The notes: a model not told the origin generated them from the letters alone. Numbered from the stretch's first letter, positions 34,457 through 43,279 are shown. The stretch is DNA of 64,000 bases from Phaeodactylibacter luteus (GCF_007993045.1 NZ_VOOR01000016.1:49077-113076), one strand, 5' to 3'. Numbers and translations: made by a program.

Positions 34457-34497
34457 AAAGGGCGCTGCCCACTGTTGTACAGCAGGCAGCGCCCTTT
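34457..34497 (-). terminator. rpsP terminator
   Basis: AAAGGGCGCTGCC pairs perfectly with GGCAGCGCCCTTT (13 bp) across a 15-base loop, 21 bases after the rpsP stop codon. On the minus strand it is followed by GCTATTAAAA, a weak T-run. Confidence 0.75.
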
Positions 34498-34518
34498 ATC
34501 ATTCGGCAAAGACTTGAG

Positions 34519-35082
34519 TTAGTCTTTCTTTTCTTCTTCGCCTTCGGCCGGAGCTTCTTCCGCGGCAGGAGCTTCTGCTTCAGGAGCTTCCGCGTCCTGT
34601 CCTTCCACGCTTTCAGCAGCAGCTTCTTCTACAGGAGCCTCCTCCTCCTCGACTACAGGTGCAGTCTTGGGCGGTGGCGTGCCTGAGAGCTCAGCAAGGC
34701 GCTGACGGTTTTCTTCAGCTGTTTTTTCAAAGCGGTTAGCGATTTTAGCTTCTTTAGCCTCGATCCACTCCTGATACTTTGCTTCAGCTTGCTCTTCTGT
34801 GAGCGCACCTTTCTTGACACCAAGCATGAGGTGGCGCTTGTAGTATACCCCCTTGAACCGAAGGATAGCTCGGACAGTATCCGTTGGCTGAGCTCCTTTT
34901 TCGAGCCAGTCGAACGCTTTGTCACGGTCGATTTCGATTGTAGCAGGCTTTGTCATTGGGTTGTAAGAACCCAGCCGCTCGATAAAGCGGCCATCACGAG
35001 GTGAGCGGCCATCCGCTATCACGATGTGGTAGAAAGGACGCTTCTTGCGGCCCTTTCGCTGTAAACGTATTTTAACTGCCAT
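34519..35082 (-). CDS. rpsP: 30S ribosomal protein S16 with long acidic tail
   Basis: Residues 1-80 are canonical S16 ([20 protein letters not shown], then [20 protein letters not shown]), a protein needed for 30S assembly. The product is 187 residues, about twice the length of E. coli S16. The extra part (from about 100) first has a helix rich in Glu, Ala and Lys, then a low-complexity Ala/Glu/Pro tail. Bacteroidota S16 proteins are often extended. The ATG at 35082 is chosen by homology over the upstream 35187. It is not followed by rimM or trmD as in many bacteria. Confidence 0.97.
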   Translation of the reverse strand: MAVKIRLQRKGRKKRPFYHIVIADGRSPRDGRFIERLGSYNPMTKPATIEIDRDKAFDWLEKGAQPTDTVRAILRFKGVYYKRHLMLGVKKGALTEEQAEAKYQEWIEAKEAKIANRFEKTAEENRQRLAELSGTPPPKTAPVVEEEEAPVEEAAAESVEGQDAEAPEAEAPAAEEAPAEGEEEKKD

Positions 35083-35156
35083 TGGCTTGTTAAAATTATT
35101 ATGATGAAACATTACCCGCTTACCTTGGAGACCAAGCGGCGGGTTTTTAACGGCGG

Positions 35157-35187
35157 CAAAGATAGGGGAATTCCTGCGAACGTTCAA
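35157..35187 (-). promoter_or_regulatory. rpsP promoter TTG-N20-TATCTTTG
   Basis: The TTG at 35185-35187 and the TATCTTTG at 35157-35164 (minus strand) have the usual spacing. The leader to rpsP would be about 70 nt. Confidence 0.65.
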
Positions 35188-35314
35188 GCTAAACCCTCAA
35201 TCCTTTTTTTGCAGGCCTGGCTTACTGATGCACCACAAAAACAGACAACGCTGCATTGCTATCAGCGGTCGGCCATCAGCTCAGGGCCACCTCTCGAGGT
35301 TTGGGCCCGATAAA

Positions 35315-35343
35315 TTGTTTTTACCTATATTTGATACGTGAAT
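35315..35343 (+). promoter_or_regulatory. Promoter TTG-N18-TATATTTG
   Basis: TTG (35315-35317) and TATATTTG (35336-35343) match the Bacteroidota consensus. Transcription would begin near 35350 and read into the large T9SS gene at 35524. Confidence 0.6.
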
Positions 35344-35523
35344 AGCAACTATCGTGCTGAACGTGCCTGCGGCATTTGCAGCATGATGTAAGTGCCAATG
35401 CTCTTACACCCCCCATTACCCTTCAATTGGGGCACTCTCCTGCCCCGGCAGCCCAGTGCTCCGGACAGTCCTCAGGGCTGCCCCTGAATATTTTATGAAG
35501 GTAAACCCGGCTCAGCCCAAAGC

Positions 35524-38211
35524 ATGCACAAACGAGTTGTAACACATATTCTGATCTATGTACTTTTGCTGCTTGCCACAGCGGGCTACCGTTATGCCCC
35601 GTTAGTGCCTGCCGCACCAGCACCCCCACCCTATGGCATTGCCACGAGCAACGAGTACACGGTAGAAGAGCTCATTCGCGATATCTTCGTGGCAGGCACC
35701 TGCGACAATGTCTCCAATATTGAGGCCATTGGCGATACCCGTGGCATTGGCTACTTTGAGGACGAGCAATCTACCCTCGATATGTCGCGCGGGATCATAC
35801 TCGCCACCGGCCCCATCGAACATGCAGCAGGCCCCAATGAAGCCACTGACCGCTCTGGCAACTTCAACGATAGCCAGGGCGATCCAGACCTGAGCCTGCT
35901 TGCCACTTTTGATGTCCGAGATGCCGTGGGCATTGCTTTTGACTTCGTCCCTCTTGATTCTACCGTCTCTTTCAGTTACGTTTTTGCCTCCGAAGAGTAC
36001 TGTGAGTTTGCCGGCAGCATCTACAACGACGTGTTCGGCTTTTTTGTCAGCGGCCCCGGCATCAACGGTAATTTTTCCAATCAAGCTGAAAACGTTGCCC
36101 TCATTCCAGGCACCAATGATTTTGTGAGCATCAACAACGTCAACCACCAGGAAAACGAGAGCTATTACGTACATAACGAGCTCAATGAAGACTTGGTGAT
36201 TTGCAATACCCCGCCTCATCCGGGCGCCTACCTCAGCCTCATTGAGTACGACGGCTTTACCGTACGCCTTACCGCTAAATTGAACCTGGTGCCCTGTGAA
36301 ACGTACCGGATCAGGCTTGTCGTCTCCGACGTTGGCGACAACTTCTTTGACTCTGCCGTATTCTTGGAAGCAGGCAGCTTTGACCTTGGCGGAGAAGTGA
36401 GCGTAAAGACCAGCCCGGTGGGGGCTTCGGCCTTGCAACCTGCTGAGGAAGGCTGTGGCGGTGCGGCCATCGTTTTTGAGCGCCCGCCCGGCGCCCCAGA
36501 TGAACAGCCGGTTTCTGTCAATTATATTGTACACCCCTCTAGCACCGCTACCGCAGGGGAAGACTTTGCCCCTTTGCCCGGGTATGTCACCATCCCGGCT
36601 GGCAGCAGCAGTGTGAGCGTTCCGGTAACAGTTTACAATGATGGCATCCCTGAGCCCCAGGAGCACATCTCTATTTGGCTGGATATCCCCTGTGCATGCT
36701 ATGCCGATTCCACAAAAGTATACCTTCAGGACAGCCCGCCCCTGCAGCTGCAATTGCCTGACGCCTACATCTGCGAAGGTGGCACAGGCTCTTTGCAGGC
36801 CGGCTACCTTTCCGGCACCCCGCCCTACACCTATGCTTGGAGTACAGGCAGCAACAGCCCGTCTATCGATATACCAGGAGTGGCTGGCAATTCCTATGAG
36901 CTGACGGTCACCGATGCCTGCGGCAATATGGCTATGGACACCGCCGTCTCCCACTTGGTAGCCCCCCCTTCCGCCGTGCTGAGCGGTATGGCAGATATTT
37001 GTGCAGGCGATACCGCATGGCTGCCGCTGCAGTTGTCCGGATCTCCGCCCTGGGAGATCAAGTACCTCCTGAACGGGGAGGAGCAGCCTTCCCTCATTTT
37101 GGACAGCCACGGGGATTTCCCGGCTACCCTGAGCGGTGCCTACCAACTGACGGAAGTCTTTGACGCCGGCTGCAGGGGCGAGGCTGAAGGCAGCGCCAAT
37201 GTGATCGTACGCGAAATACGAGCGGTGGGCAACACCACAGATGTATCCTGCTTTGGGGCGGAAGACGGCCGCATCTCCGTCGTACTAGAAGGGGGCAGCC
37301 CTCCTTATGATTACTTCTGGCTAGACCTTCCCGCTCCCACTCTTGAACGACAAGGCCTTACCGCCGGCGATTATGTGCTTGCTGTCGCTGATGCCGGTGG
37401 GTGTCAGCAGGAGTTTACTTTTTCTATAGGCAGCCCTGCCCCTATCCAAGGGCTACAGCCTGACTGTGAACGGCTCGAAAACACAGGGGAGCTTGCCTTC
37501 TCCATTTTGGGCGGCAGCCCGCCTTTTGAAATATTTGTAGATGGCCAGCTGATGGCACTCGAAAGCCTGCCCAACCTCCTGCAAGCCGGGCAAGCTTACC
37601 ATATCCGCATAGCAGACAGCAGGGGGTGCACCTTTTCAGAAGAGATGGCCTGGCCCGCCGGGGCAGCTGACTACCTTAGCCTCCCATCCAAGATCACCAT
37701 CAAACTTGGGGAGATGGACACCCTGAGGCCCCTCATAGGATACCCTTTGGCATTAATCGACGAGGCGGCCTGGCTGCCAGCTACCGGGCTGTCTTGCACA
37801 GACTGCATGGAGCCGGTCCTCCAAATCATAGAAAGCAGGCACTACACCTTTACAATGACCGATATTTACGGCTGCCAAGTGTCCGCCGATGTATTTATAG
37901 AGGTAGATGAGCGCATCAGTACTTTTGTCCCGACTGCCTTTTCTCCAAATGGCGATCAGGTCAACGATTTGCTGACCGTATTCGCCAATGATTTCCAGGT
38001 GGCCCAAGTGCTGCAGTTCCAAGTTTTCGACCGATGGGGAGGGATGATGTATGAAGCCCGGGACTTCCCGCCCAACAGTCAGCGGATTGGTTGGGACGGC
38101 ACCTTCCGGGGCTCCCCTATGAACGAGGGGGTCTACACCTATGTAGCAAAGCTGCTCCTATCCAACGGCAACGAGCGCATCCTTGGGGGCCACTGCATAC
38201 TCATGAGGTAG
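35524..38211 (+). CDS. Very large secreted protein: choice-of-anchor L, Calx-beta-like, T9SS type B sorting domain
   Basis: The 895-residue protein has a hydrophobic signal (about 8-22). A choice-of-anchor L domain (about 40-290; SFSYVFASEEYCEFAGSIYNDVFGFFVSG) follows, then a Calx-beta-like unit (300-400; TATAGEDFAPLPGYVTIPAG). Ig/SprB-like repeats with GGSPPYDYFW and CFGAEDGRISVVLEGG fill the middle. The C-terminus (about 800-895; FVPTAFSPNGDQVNDLLTVF and DRWGGMMYEARDF, GWDGTFRG) is the gliding-motility-associated, type B T9SS sorting domain. It is thus a cell-surface or released adhesin-like protein. It has its own strong promoter and a leader of about 170 nt, and ends five bases from the convergent Lrp gene. 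Confidence 0.92.
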   Translation: MHKRVVTHILIYVLLLLATAGYRYAPLVPAAPAPPPYGIATSNEYTVEELIRDIFVAGTCDNVSNIEAIGDTRGIGYFEDEQSTLDMSRGIILATGPIEHAAGPNEATDRSGNFNDSQGDPDLSLLATFDVRDAVGIAFDFVPLDSTVSFSYVFASEEYCEFAGSIYNDVFGFFVSGPGINGNFSNQAENVALIPGTNDFVSINNVNHQENESYYVHNELNEDLVICNTPPHPGAYLSLIEYDGFTVRLTAKLNLVPCETYRIRLVVSDVGDNFFDSAVFLEAGSFDLGGEVSVKTSPVGASALQPAEEGCGGAAIVFERPPGAPDEQPVSVNYIVHPSSTATAGEDFAPLPGYVTIPAGSSSVSVPVTVYNDGIPEPQEHISIWLDIPCACYADSTKVYLQDSPPLQLQLPDAYICEGGTGSLQAGYLSGTPPYTYAWSTGSNSPSIDIPGVAGNSYELTVTDACGNMAMDTAVSHLVAPPSAVLSGMADICAGDTAWLPLQLSGSPPWEIKYLLNGEEQPSLILDSHGDFPATLSGAYQLTEVFDAGCRGEAEGSANVIVREIRAVGNTTDVSCFGAEDGRISVVLEGGSPPYDYFWLDLPAPTLERQGLTAGDYVLAVADAGGCQQEFTFSIGSPAPIQGLQPDCERLENTGELAFSILGGSPPFEIFVDGQLMALESLPNLLQAGQAYHIRIADSRGCTFSEEMAWPAGAADYLSLPSKITIKLGEMDTLRPLIGYPLALIDEAAWLPATGLSCTDCMEPVLQIIESRHYTFTMTDIYGCQVSADVFIEVDERISTFVPTAFSPNGDQVNDLLTVFANDFQVAQVLQFQVFDRWGGMMYEARDFPPNSQRIGWDGTFRGSPMNEGVYTYVAKLLLSNGNERILGGHCILMR

Positions 38212-38216
38212 GCGCG

Positions 38217-38693
38217 CTACGCTTCTTTTTCTACAATATTGATCGGTCTATTGATGCTCTCCTGCAAAGAGATAAAGGTTTCTGTACGCTGTATGCCCGA
38301 AATTTTCTGGATTTTATCGTGCAGCACCTCCCTGAGGTGAGTGGTGTCCCGGCAAATGATCGTCGCAAAAATGCTGTACAGCCCTGTTGTGTAATGAGCA
38401 GCGACTACTTCCGGTATTTTTTCCAGCTCCCCGGCCACATCCTCGTACAGAGAGCTTTTATCGAGGTAGATGCCTAGGAAAGCGGAAATATCATAGCCCA
38501 GCCGCTCGTGGTCCACAGCAAGGTGATAGCCCTTTACAATCCCTGCATCCTCCATTTTTTTCATGCGCACGTGGATCGTCCCCCCTGAAACAAAGAGCTG
38601 TTTTGCAATATCCGTGTAAGGCTTTTTTGCATTCCGCATGAGGATTGATAAGATTTGTTTATCCAAATCATCAATTTCTGCTCCTTTAGCCAT
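38217..38693 (-). CDS. Lrp/AsnC family transcriptional regulator
   Basis: The 158-residue protein has an N-terminal helix-turn-helix (IDDLDKQILSILMRNAKKPYTDIAKQL, then the recognition helix GGTIHVRMKKMEDAGIVKGY) and a C-terminal RAM-type sensing domain. Such regulators form octamers and respond to amino acids. The ATG at 38693 is preferred over 38714 because the conserved region starts with AEIDDLDKQIL. A TTGAA-AAAA-TTCAA palindrome lies 35 bases upstream and could be its own binding site. It ends five bases from the convergent T9SS gene. Confidence 0.92.
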   Translation of the reverse strand: MAKGAEIDDLDKQILSILMRNAKKPYTDIAKQLFVSGGTIHVRMKKMEDAGIVKGYHLAVDHERLGYDISAFLGIYLDKSSLYEDVAGELEKIPEVVAAHYTTGLYSIFATIICRDTTHLREVLHDKIQKISGIQRTETFISLQESINRPINIVEKEA

Positions 38694-38727
38694 AATTAAC
38701 AATTTACTTATCAAAGCCGCATATTAC

Positions 38728-38741
38728 TTGAAAAAATTCAA
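38728..38741. promoter_or_regulatory. Palindrome TTGAAAAAATTCAA upstream of the Lrp gene
   Basis: Five-base arms TTGAA and TTCAA flank AAAA, in an A/T-rich stretch that looks bendable. Lrp-type sites are often weak AT-rich palindromes, so autoregulation is a reasonable guess. Confidence 0.35.
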
Positions 38742-39175
38742 AAAATCACTTTTCAGCTTGCCTTATCTGTATAATTTTTAACCCTATTCAAATATCTTTC
38801 GGTATCTCTGCGCCCCTGCCATTGGGAGCCCTGCGCTTTGAGCCGCCGTTTTTGTTGAAGCCTGTTTACCCTGCGGCTTTTGACTGGGTATTGAACATCT
38901 GATCTACCCCAGCCTTATTTAAAAGGATAACGGAGTGACCTTGCGCTAGGGCTGACGTCTCAGGAGGCAAGCAGAACTTCGGCTGCCCGTGCAATGGTGG
39001 AATCAACTGCGCGCCGGCTTTTTCAAGAGCTTAGCCTATACGGAATGCCTCAGAAAAGGCATAGCGTGAGCAGGAAAGCGCCTTTTCAACCTTGGGATGC
39101 CCCCTTGGCACCAAGTCTATTCAACGACATGAAAAAATTGGCGGGTATACAAAGGGGAAAACCTAAATTGCCCGT

Positions 39176-39183
39176 TATCTTTG
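39176..39183 (+). promoter_or_regulatory. -7 promoter box TATCTTTG
   Basis: It fits TAnnTTTG and lies 48 bases before the small lipoprotein gene at 39231. Confidence 0.45.
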
Positions 39184-39230
39184 ATAATTTCGTACTGAAG
39201 AACTGATCAATAACTCCTTCACTACCCACT

Positions 39231-39620
39231 ATGAAAAATACCGTTTTGTCCAGCCTTCTGCTCGGCGCAGCTGCCATTGCCATCCTCCAATCCTGTGCTG
39301 AGGAGCCCACTCAAATCAAGGAGAACCTGCCTGGCAGGTGGGAGATCACTTCCGCACTCCGCGACGGCCAATCGGCAGCTTCTTTGGCAGAGCTCTACTA
39401 CGAATTCAGCGAAAATGGACAGATGAACACCAACCTGCCCATTGCTTCCGGGGCCAGTACTTACACCATAGACGGGCTGGGGATCACCCAAGATTACCAA
39501 GGGCAGGAGATTTACTATCAAGTAGCTGATATTTCTGACAGCACACTGATACTAGAGACAGAGCTTAGGGATACCCGCTTCACTTTTTATTTCCGCAAGG
39601 GCCAACCCGCTTCAGAATGA
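39231..39620 (+). CDS. Small lipoprotein, lipocalin-like
   Basis: The 129-residue product has a signal ending in AILQSC (Cys22). The short beta-rich body starts LPGRWEITSALRDGQ and has strands such as ELYYEFSENGQMNTNLP and STLILETELRDTRFTFYFRK. This resembles the small lipocalin-like domains of Bacteroidota lipoproteins. No ligand is evident. Its stop codon overlaps the next gene's ATG by four bases, so the two are likely coupled, although an exported lipoprotein and a cytoplasmic NTPase share no obvious role. Confidence 0.7.
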   Translation: MKNTVLSSLLLGAAAIAILQSCAEEPTQIKENLPGRWEITSALRDGQSAASLAELYYEFSENGQMNTNLPIASGASTYTIDGLGITQDYQGQEIYYQVADISDSTLILETELRDTRFTFYFRKGQPASE

Positions 39621-40147
39621 TCACTGTTGTAGCCGCATCTCAGAATCCGGTCAAGCAATTGGCTGTGCGCGAAGCCTTCAGCCAGGCTTTCCCTTCCCAG
39701 AAAATAAAGGTAGCCGGCGTCAGCGTAGCTTCTGGCGTAGCAGACCAGCCCATGACAGACGAGGCGACCTTACAGGGGGCCATCAACCGGGCACGCAACG
39801 CTAGGGCACTGCATCCTAATGCTCAATTCTGGGTAGGGCTCGAAGGTGGCGTTGACGAGTGCCCGGTATCTGGCATGCAATCTTTTGGCTGGATGCATAT
39901 CCTTTCCCCCGATCGGGAGCAGAGCTGCCGCAGCGCGTCTTTTCCACTCCCCACAGCGGCGGTAAAAGCCCTCAAAGCTGGCGAAGAGCTCGGGCCGGTT
40001 ATGGACCAGCTGTTCCATGAGCACAACTCACGGCAAAAGGGCGGAGCGGTCGGGCTGCTCACCAATGAGCTTGTGAGCCGGAAGGACCTTTACGTGCAGC
40101 CCCTTATTTTTGCGCTCGTCCCTTTTCTGCACCCCGGCAGGTTCTAG
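39617..40147 (+). CDS. yjjX: Inosine/xanthosine triphosphatase (YjjX family)
   Basis: The 176-residue enzyme belongs to the YjjX NTPase family, which hydrolyses non-canonical purine triphosphates (ITP, XTP). It shows the start VVAASQNPVKQLAVREAF, the DQPMTDEATLQGAINRARNA motif, FWVGLEGGVDE, and KGGAVGLLTN near the C-terminus, as in family members. Its start overlaps the end of the lipoprotein gene by four bases. The length agrees with the family. Confidence 0.92.
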   Translation: MITVVAASQNPVKQLAVREAFSQAFPSQKIKVAGVSVASGVADQPMTDEATLQGAINRARNARALHPNAQFWVGLEGGVDECPVSGMQSFGWMHILSPDREQSCRSASFPLPTAAVKALKAGEELGPVMDQLFHEHNSRQKGGAVGLLTNELVSRKDLYVQPLIFALVPFLHPGRF

Positions 40148-40320
40148 CATCAGGTATGGGCACCACAGATCAGGGGCATCCTTGCTGCCTTGCACAATAA
40201 TCACACCTCAGCTTCAGTTTTCCAAAAGCCTGCTGCAGATCATCGGCTTGTTGCGCTGGCTCAGTGCAATGGGAAAAGTGAGCTGTCCTAATCCTGTAAT
40301 ACCCCGGCGCATCAAGCCTG

Positions 40321-40342
40321 ATAAGCCGCTAAGGCGGCTTAT
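40321..40342 (+). terminator. Small hairpin after yjjX
   Basis: ATAAGCCGC and GCGGCTTAT form a 9 bp stem with a four-base loop. No T-tract follows. It is 170 bases after the yjjX stop, and its role is uncertain. Confidence 0.35.
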
Positions 40343-40402
40343 TCACTAACCGCTCTTCCTGTCCGCAACTGGGAGGAGAGAAGGGCATAAATTCCTATTC
40401 GT

Positions 40403-41191
40403 ATGAAAACACGGCTTTTGATCGGCGCACTTTGCAGCCTGTCCGTATTCCCTGCCTGCAACAAAGACAAAATCACTGGGCTGGAAAGGGAGGTCAAAGA
40501 AAAGGAAAAGCAGATTGAACAACTAGAAGCACAAGTACAACACCTTCAATTTACCAACAATAGCCTGTTGGACCGCATGTCAGACCTCTCAATTGTCAAT
40601 AAAGAAGGGGCGGAAAGCATACGGCAGTCCTTGCAAAATATCAACCAGCAATATGCCTTCATTGAAGACCTGACCAACCGCATACAGGAGAAGGATTCCC
40701 TCAACTTGGCTTTGGTGATGAACCTCAAGCGCTCTCTGGACGATGTCAGGGATGAAGATGTCACTGTAGAAGTGCGTGGCGGGATGGTGCACGTTTCTAT
40801 TTCAGACAAGCTGCTTTTTGAGTCGGGCAGTGCGACGGTGACCAGCCAAGCTCGATCGGTACTGGGCAAAGTGGCTACGGTGGTCAGCGACCATAAAGAT
40901 TTGAACATTATGGTAGAAGGGCACACCGACGACATCCCGATTTCAGGGAGCTGTATGAAGGACAACTGGGACCTCAGCGTCAAGCGTGCTACAGCTGTGG
41001 TGAGGGTACTGGAGCAAGAGCATTATGTAGTGCCAAAGCGTATGATCGCTGCAGGGAGGTCGTCCTACCTGCCCAAGGCAGACAACGGGACACCGGAGGG
41101 GCGAAGCAAAAACCGCCGCACAGAAATTCTGATCATGCCACGCCTCGACCAATTCTTCCAATTGCTAGAGCCTGTAGCCGTAGCGGATTAA
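40403..41191 (+). CDS. OmpA/MotB-domain lipoprotein with coiled coil
   Basis: The 262-residue product has a lipoprotein signal (Cys19 in FPACNK). A coiled coil (about 25-110; LEREVKEKEKQIEQLEAQVQ) follows, then an OmpA-like peptidoglycan-binding domain (about 115-245) with LLFESGSATV, MVEGHTDDIPI and GRSKNRRTEILI. It should tether the outer membrane to the cell wall. The arrangement resembles stalk-like envelope proteins of Bacteroidota rather than a porin, as no barrel is present. It ends 16 bases from the convergent NUDIX gene. Confidence 0.9.
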   Translation: MKTRLLIGALCSLSVFPACNKDKITGLEREVKEKEKQIEQLEAQVQHLQFTNNSLLDRMSDLSIVNKEGAESIRQSLQNINQQYAFIEDLTNRIQEKDSLNLALVMNLKRSLDDVRDEDVTVEVRGGMVHVSISDKLLFESGSATVTSQARSVLGKVATVVSDHKDLNIMVEGHTDDIPISGSCMKDNWDLSVKRATAVVRVLEQEHYVVPKRMIAAGRSSYLPKADNGTPEGRSKNRRTEILIMPRLDQFFQLLEPVAVAD

Positions 41192-41207
41192 AGCACCTGA
41201 GGGGGGA

Positions 41208-41636
41208 CTACCGCTTGAGGTACTCGGAATATAGATTGCCTTGCCGGTACTGCTGCAATACATGACGGACGGTGGAGGTCAGGTTTTTGGGCAAGCCGTC
41301 CAGATAAAACCATTCCACCTCCTTAAACTTATGCGTCTCCTTGGCTTGCAGCTCCCCTCCCCACTTGTAGGCTTTAAAATAGAGGACGAGCCGGTGGTCG
41401 TCGCCAATGGTTTTGTGAAGGACATGGACCAACTCCAAGTCGCGCTCCCGCAAGCGTACGCCTGCTTCTTCATAAGCTTCGCGCACTAAAGACTGGCGTG
41501 CAAACTCACGCGACTCTACCGTGCCGCCCACCAAGGTATAATTCCCTCCGTTTGGCTTTGTCTGCTTGAGGAGCAATATCCTGCCGCGATGATATAAAAT
41601 GAGGCGAGCCTTTAAGCTGATCGTACCTGTGGGCAT
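41208..41636 (-). CDS. NUDIX hydrolase
   Basis: The 142-residue enzyme has a complete Nudix box (from Gly38, spacing G-x5-E-x7-REU-x-EE-x-GU; visible as VESREFARQSLVREAYEEAGV, split by the loop). It hydrolyses nucleoside diphosphates linked to another group. The substrate is not evident; the short length suggests a house-cleaning or ADP-ribose type enzyme. No promoter box was found in the usual place. It faces a cysteine synthase gene divergently across 499 bp. Confidence 0.92.
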   Translation of the reverse strand: MPTGTISLKARLILYHRGRILLLKQTKPNGGNYTLVGGTVESREFARQSLVREAYEEAGVRLRERDLELVHVLHKTIGDDHRLVLYFKAYKWGGELQAKETHKFKEVEWFYLDGLPKNLTSTVRHVLQQYRQGNLYSEYLKR

Positions 41637-41712
41637 CCTATCTATGTGGTTATATGCGCAATACTTGAAGCCTATACACTGCCAATCAACTACTTAGCGG
41701 GCATCATTTTAC

Positions 41713-41748
41713 GGGCTGAGGTATCTAGCCTGACGGATACCTCGGCCC
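41713..41748. promoter_or_regulatory. Hairpin GGGCTGAGGTATC / GATACCTCGGCCC
   Basis: The arms pair over 13 positions with one G:T pair around a 10-base loop. It lies 77 bases upstream of the NUDIX start. It may be the end of a transcript or a leader structure. No T-tract follows on either strand. Confidence 0.45.
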
Positions 41749-41927
41749 CTCACCCTTCAAAACCCTAAATACCTGATTCGCAGCCTGCGCCAATCATCGA
41801 ACATCCTTTAGTGCAATAAATTTTGGAGCTGCAAAATACGGCCTCTGTACTTGCTTTCCGGTATCAGGGTGAAAAAAATCACCGCCCCCCTTCCCCCAGA
41901 TGCCAACCTAAACTGCCTGATTTTGTT

Positions 41928-41935
41928 TACCTTTG
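41928..41935 (+). promoter_or_regulatory. -7 promoter box TACCTTTG
   Basis: It fits TAnnTTTG. The leader to the cysteine synthase ATG at 42136 would be about 195 nt, long enough for regulatory structure. No clean TTG is present at -33. Confidence 0.45.
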
Positions 41936-42135
41936 TATGACGACATTCGTATCGGGAATGTAAATCTGTATACAAAAGGCCGCCACTGGCCTGCAAAAAC
42001 TTTTGTGCCAACACCCGCTTGACCTCCTCCCTGCCATGCACTGATCAGTGGGCAGCGTAGGTGGAATTCAAGTTCATCACATGAGCTTTGCTATACCTTC
42101 AAGACCGTAGCTACAGCTCAAAACTGATAGTTTAT

Positions 42136-43251
42136 ATGCGATACGAAAACGTTCTGGCGACTATCGGCAATACGCCCCTTATTCATCTAAGCCGAATTTC
42201 CAAAGATATTCCAGCTACTGTTTACGGTAAGGTTGAATCGTACAACCCGGGCCAGTCAGCAAAAGACAGGACTGCGCTTTTCATGGTAGAACAGGCTGAG
42301 CAGGAAGGGCTGATCAAGCCCGGCGATACCATAGTCGAAGCGACCTCCGGAAATACCGGCTACAGCCTCGCTATGATCTGCAGCTTGAAAGGATACCGCT
42401 GCGTGCTTACCGTATCGAGCAAAGCTTCTCAGGAAAAACTGTCTTTGCTCAAAGCCATGGGCGCAGAGGTGGTCGTATGCCCGGCAGATGCTGCCCCAGA
42501 AGACCCACGCTCTTACTACTCCCGCGCCAAACAGCTTTCTGAGGACATCCCCGGCGCATATTACCTGGCCCAAAATTTCAACCTCAACAACTCCAAAGCC
42601 CACTACAGCTCTACCGGCCCCGAAATCTGGGAACAGACCGAAGGGAAGATCACCCATTACGTGTGCTGTGCAGGTACCGGAGGGACACTTTCCGGCACAG
42701 CACGCTACCTCAAAGAGAAAAACCCTGATATTAAAATCATCGCGGTAGATGCCTATGGGTCTGTCCTCAAAAAATACTGGCAAACCGGGGAGTTTGATGA
42801 GAGCGAAATCTACCCCTATAAAGTGGAAGGGCTGGGCAAGACCATTATCCCGGGCAATGTCGCTTTTGACCTCATTGACGACTTTATCAAGGTGACCGAC
42901 CGCAGCAGCGCTCACCGCGCGCGGCAGCTCGCCCGGCAGGAAGGGCTCCTCGTAGGCTATTCAAGCGGCTCGGCTATGCAGGCCGTCTTCCGTCTGAAGG
43001 AACAGCTCAAGCCGACGGATGTAGTGGTCGCTCTTTTCCCAGACCATGGCACCCGCTACCTTGGCAAGATTTACAACGATGAATGGATGCGGCAGCAGGG
43101 CTTTATGCAAATGGAGCCTCAAAATCAGCAGCACCCGGCTGCCAATCAGCATATGAACGAAGACTCCTACACCCGCTACCGTAAGATTTACCGTGCCTAC
43201 CGTATGAAATACAAACGATACCTGCGCCAAACGCTGAAAAGCATGAGCTAG
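42136..43251 (+). CDS. Cysteine synthase / cystathionine beta-synthase family PLP enzyme
   Basis: The 371-residue enzyme belongs to the fold type II PLP family. It has the ATIGNTPLIHL start, the PLP Lys43 in GQSAKDRTALF, the TSGNTG phosphate-binding loop (about 70-75) and the GTGGTLSGTARYLKEKNPDIKII region. It makes cysteine from O-acetylserine and sulfide or, if CBS-like, joins serine and homocysteine; the sequence alone does not decide. It lacks C-terminal CBS domains but has a Gln/His/Tyr/Arg-rich tail of about 40 residues. The ATG at 42136 precedes the conserved start. A strong terminator follows. Confidence 0.9.
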   Translation: MRYENVLATIGNTPLIHLSRISKDIPATVYGKVESYNPGQSAKDRTALFMVEQAEQEGLIKPGDTIVEATSGNTGYSLAMICSLKGYRCVLTVSSKASQEKLSLLKAMGAEVVVCPADAAPEDPRSYYSRAKQLSEDIPGAYYLAQNFNLNNSKAHYSSTGPEIWEQTEGKITHYVCCAGTGGTLSGTARYLKEKNPDIKIIAVDAYGSVLKKYWQTGEFDESEIYPYKVEGLGKTIIPGNVAFDLIDDFIKVTDRSSAHRARQLARQEGLLVGYSSGSAMQAVFRLKEQLKPTDVVVALFPDHGTRYLGKIYNDEWMRQQGFMQMEPQNQQHPAANQHMNEDSYTRYRKIYRAYRMKYKRYLRQTLKSMS

Positions 43252-43279
43252 GCCGCAGTGGCCTACCCAACACTGCCGA

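Larger units (their letters stand above)
34096..34518. other. Intergenic region with M copy B and the rpsP terminator
   Basis: Besides the element at 34167-34242, the candidate promoter box at 34404-34411 and the terminator at 34457-34497, nothing was recognised. Confidence 0.55.
35083..35523. other. Divergent region between rpsP and the large T9SS gene
   Basis: Two well-formed promoters point outwards (35157-35187 on the minus strand, 35315-35343 on the plus strand). Nothing else was recognised; the plus-strand leader is about 170 nt. Confidence 0.6.
38694..39230. other. 537 bp region between Lrp and a small lipoprotein gene
   Basis: It holds the palindrome at 38728-38741 and a -7 box at 39176-39183. 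A 70-codon frame (38994-39206) has no recognisable features and no promoter, so I do not call it. Nothing else was seen. Confidence 0.55.
41637..42135. other. Structured divergent region between NUDIX and cysteine synthase genes
   Basis: It holds a 13 bp-stem hairpin (41713-41748), a -7 box (41928-41935) and a CACTGATCAGTG palindrome (about 42039-42050). No known riboswitch pattern was recognised. Confidence 0.55.

Noticed and set aside
38994..39206. 70-codon plus-strand frame
   Set aside because: No promoter and no recognisable motif; the -7 box for the next gene lies inside it.
39231..40147. Functional link between the small lipoprotein and yjjX
   Set aside because: The genes overlap by four bases, but one product is exported and the other is a cytoplasmic NTPase; overlap alone is not evidence of a shared role.
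41637..42135. Known SAM or cobalamin riboswitch
   Set aside because: The hairpins present do not form any known riboswitch pattern that I can recognise. I also found no cobalamin pattern before the TonB receptor at 60457.
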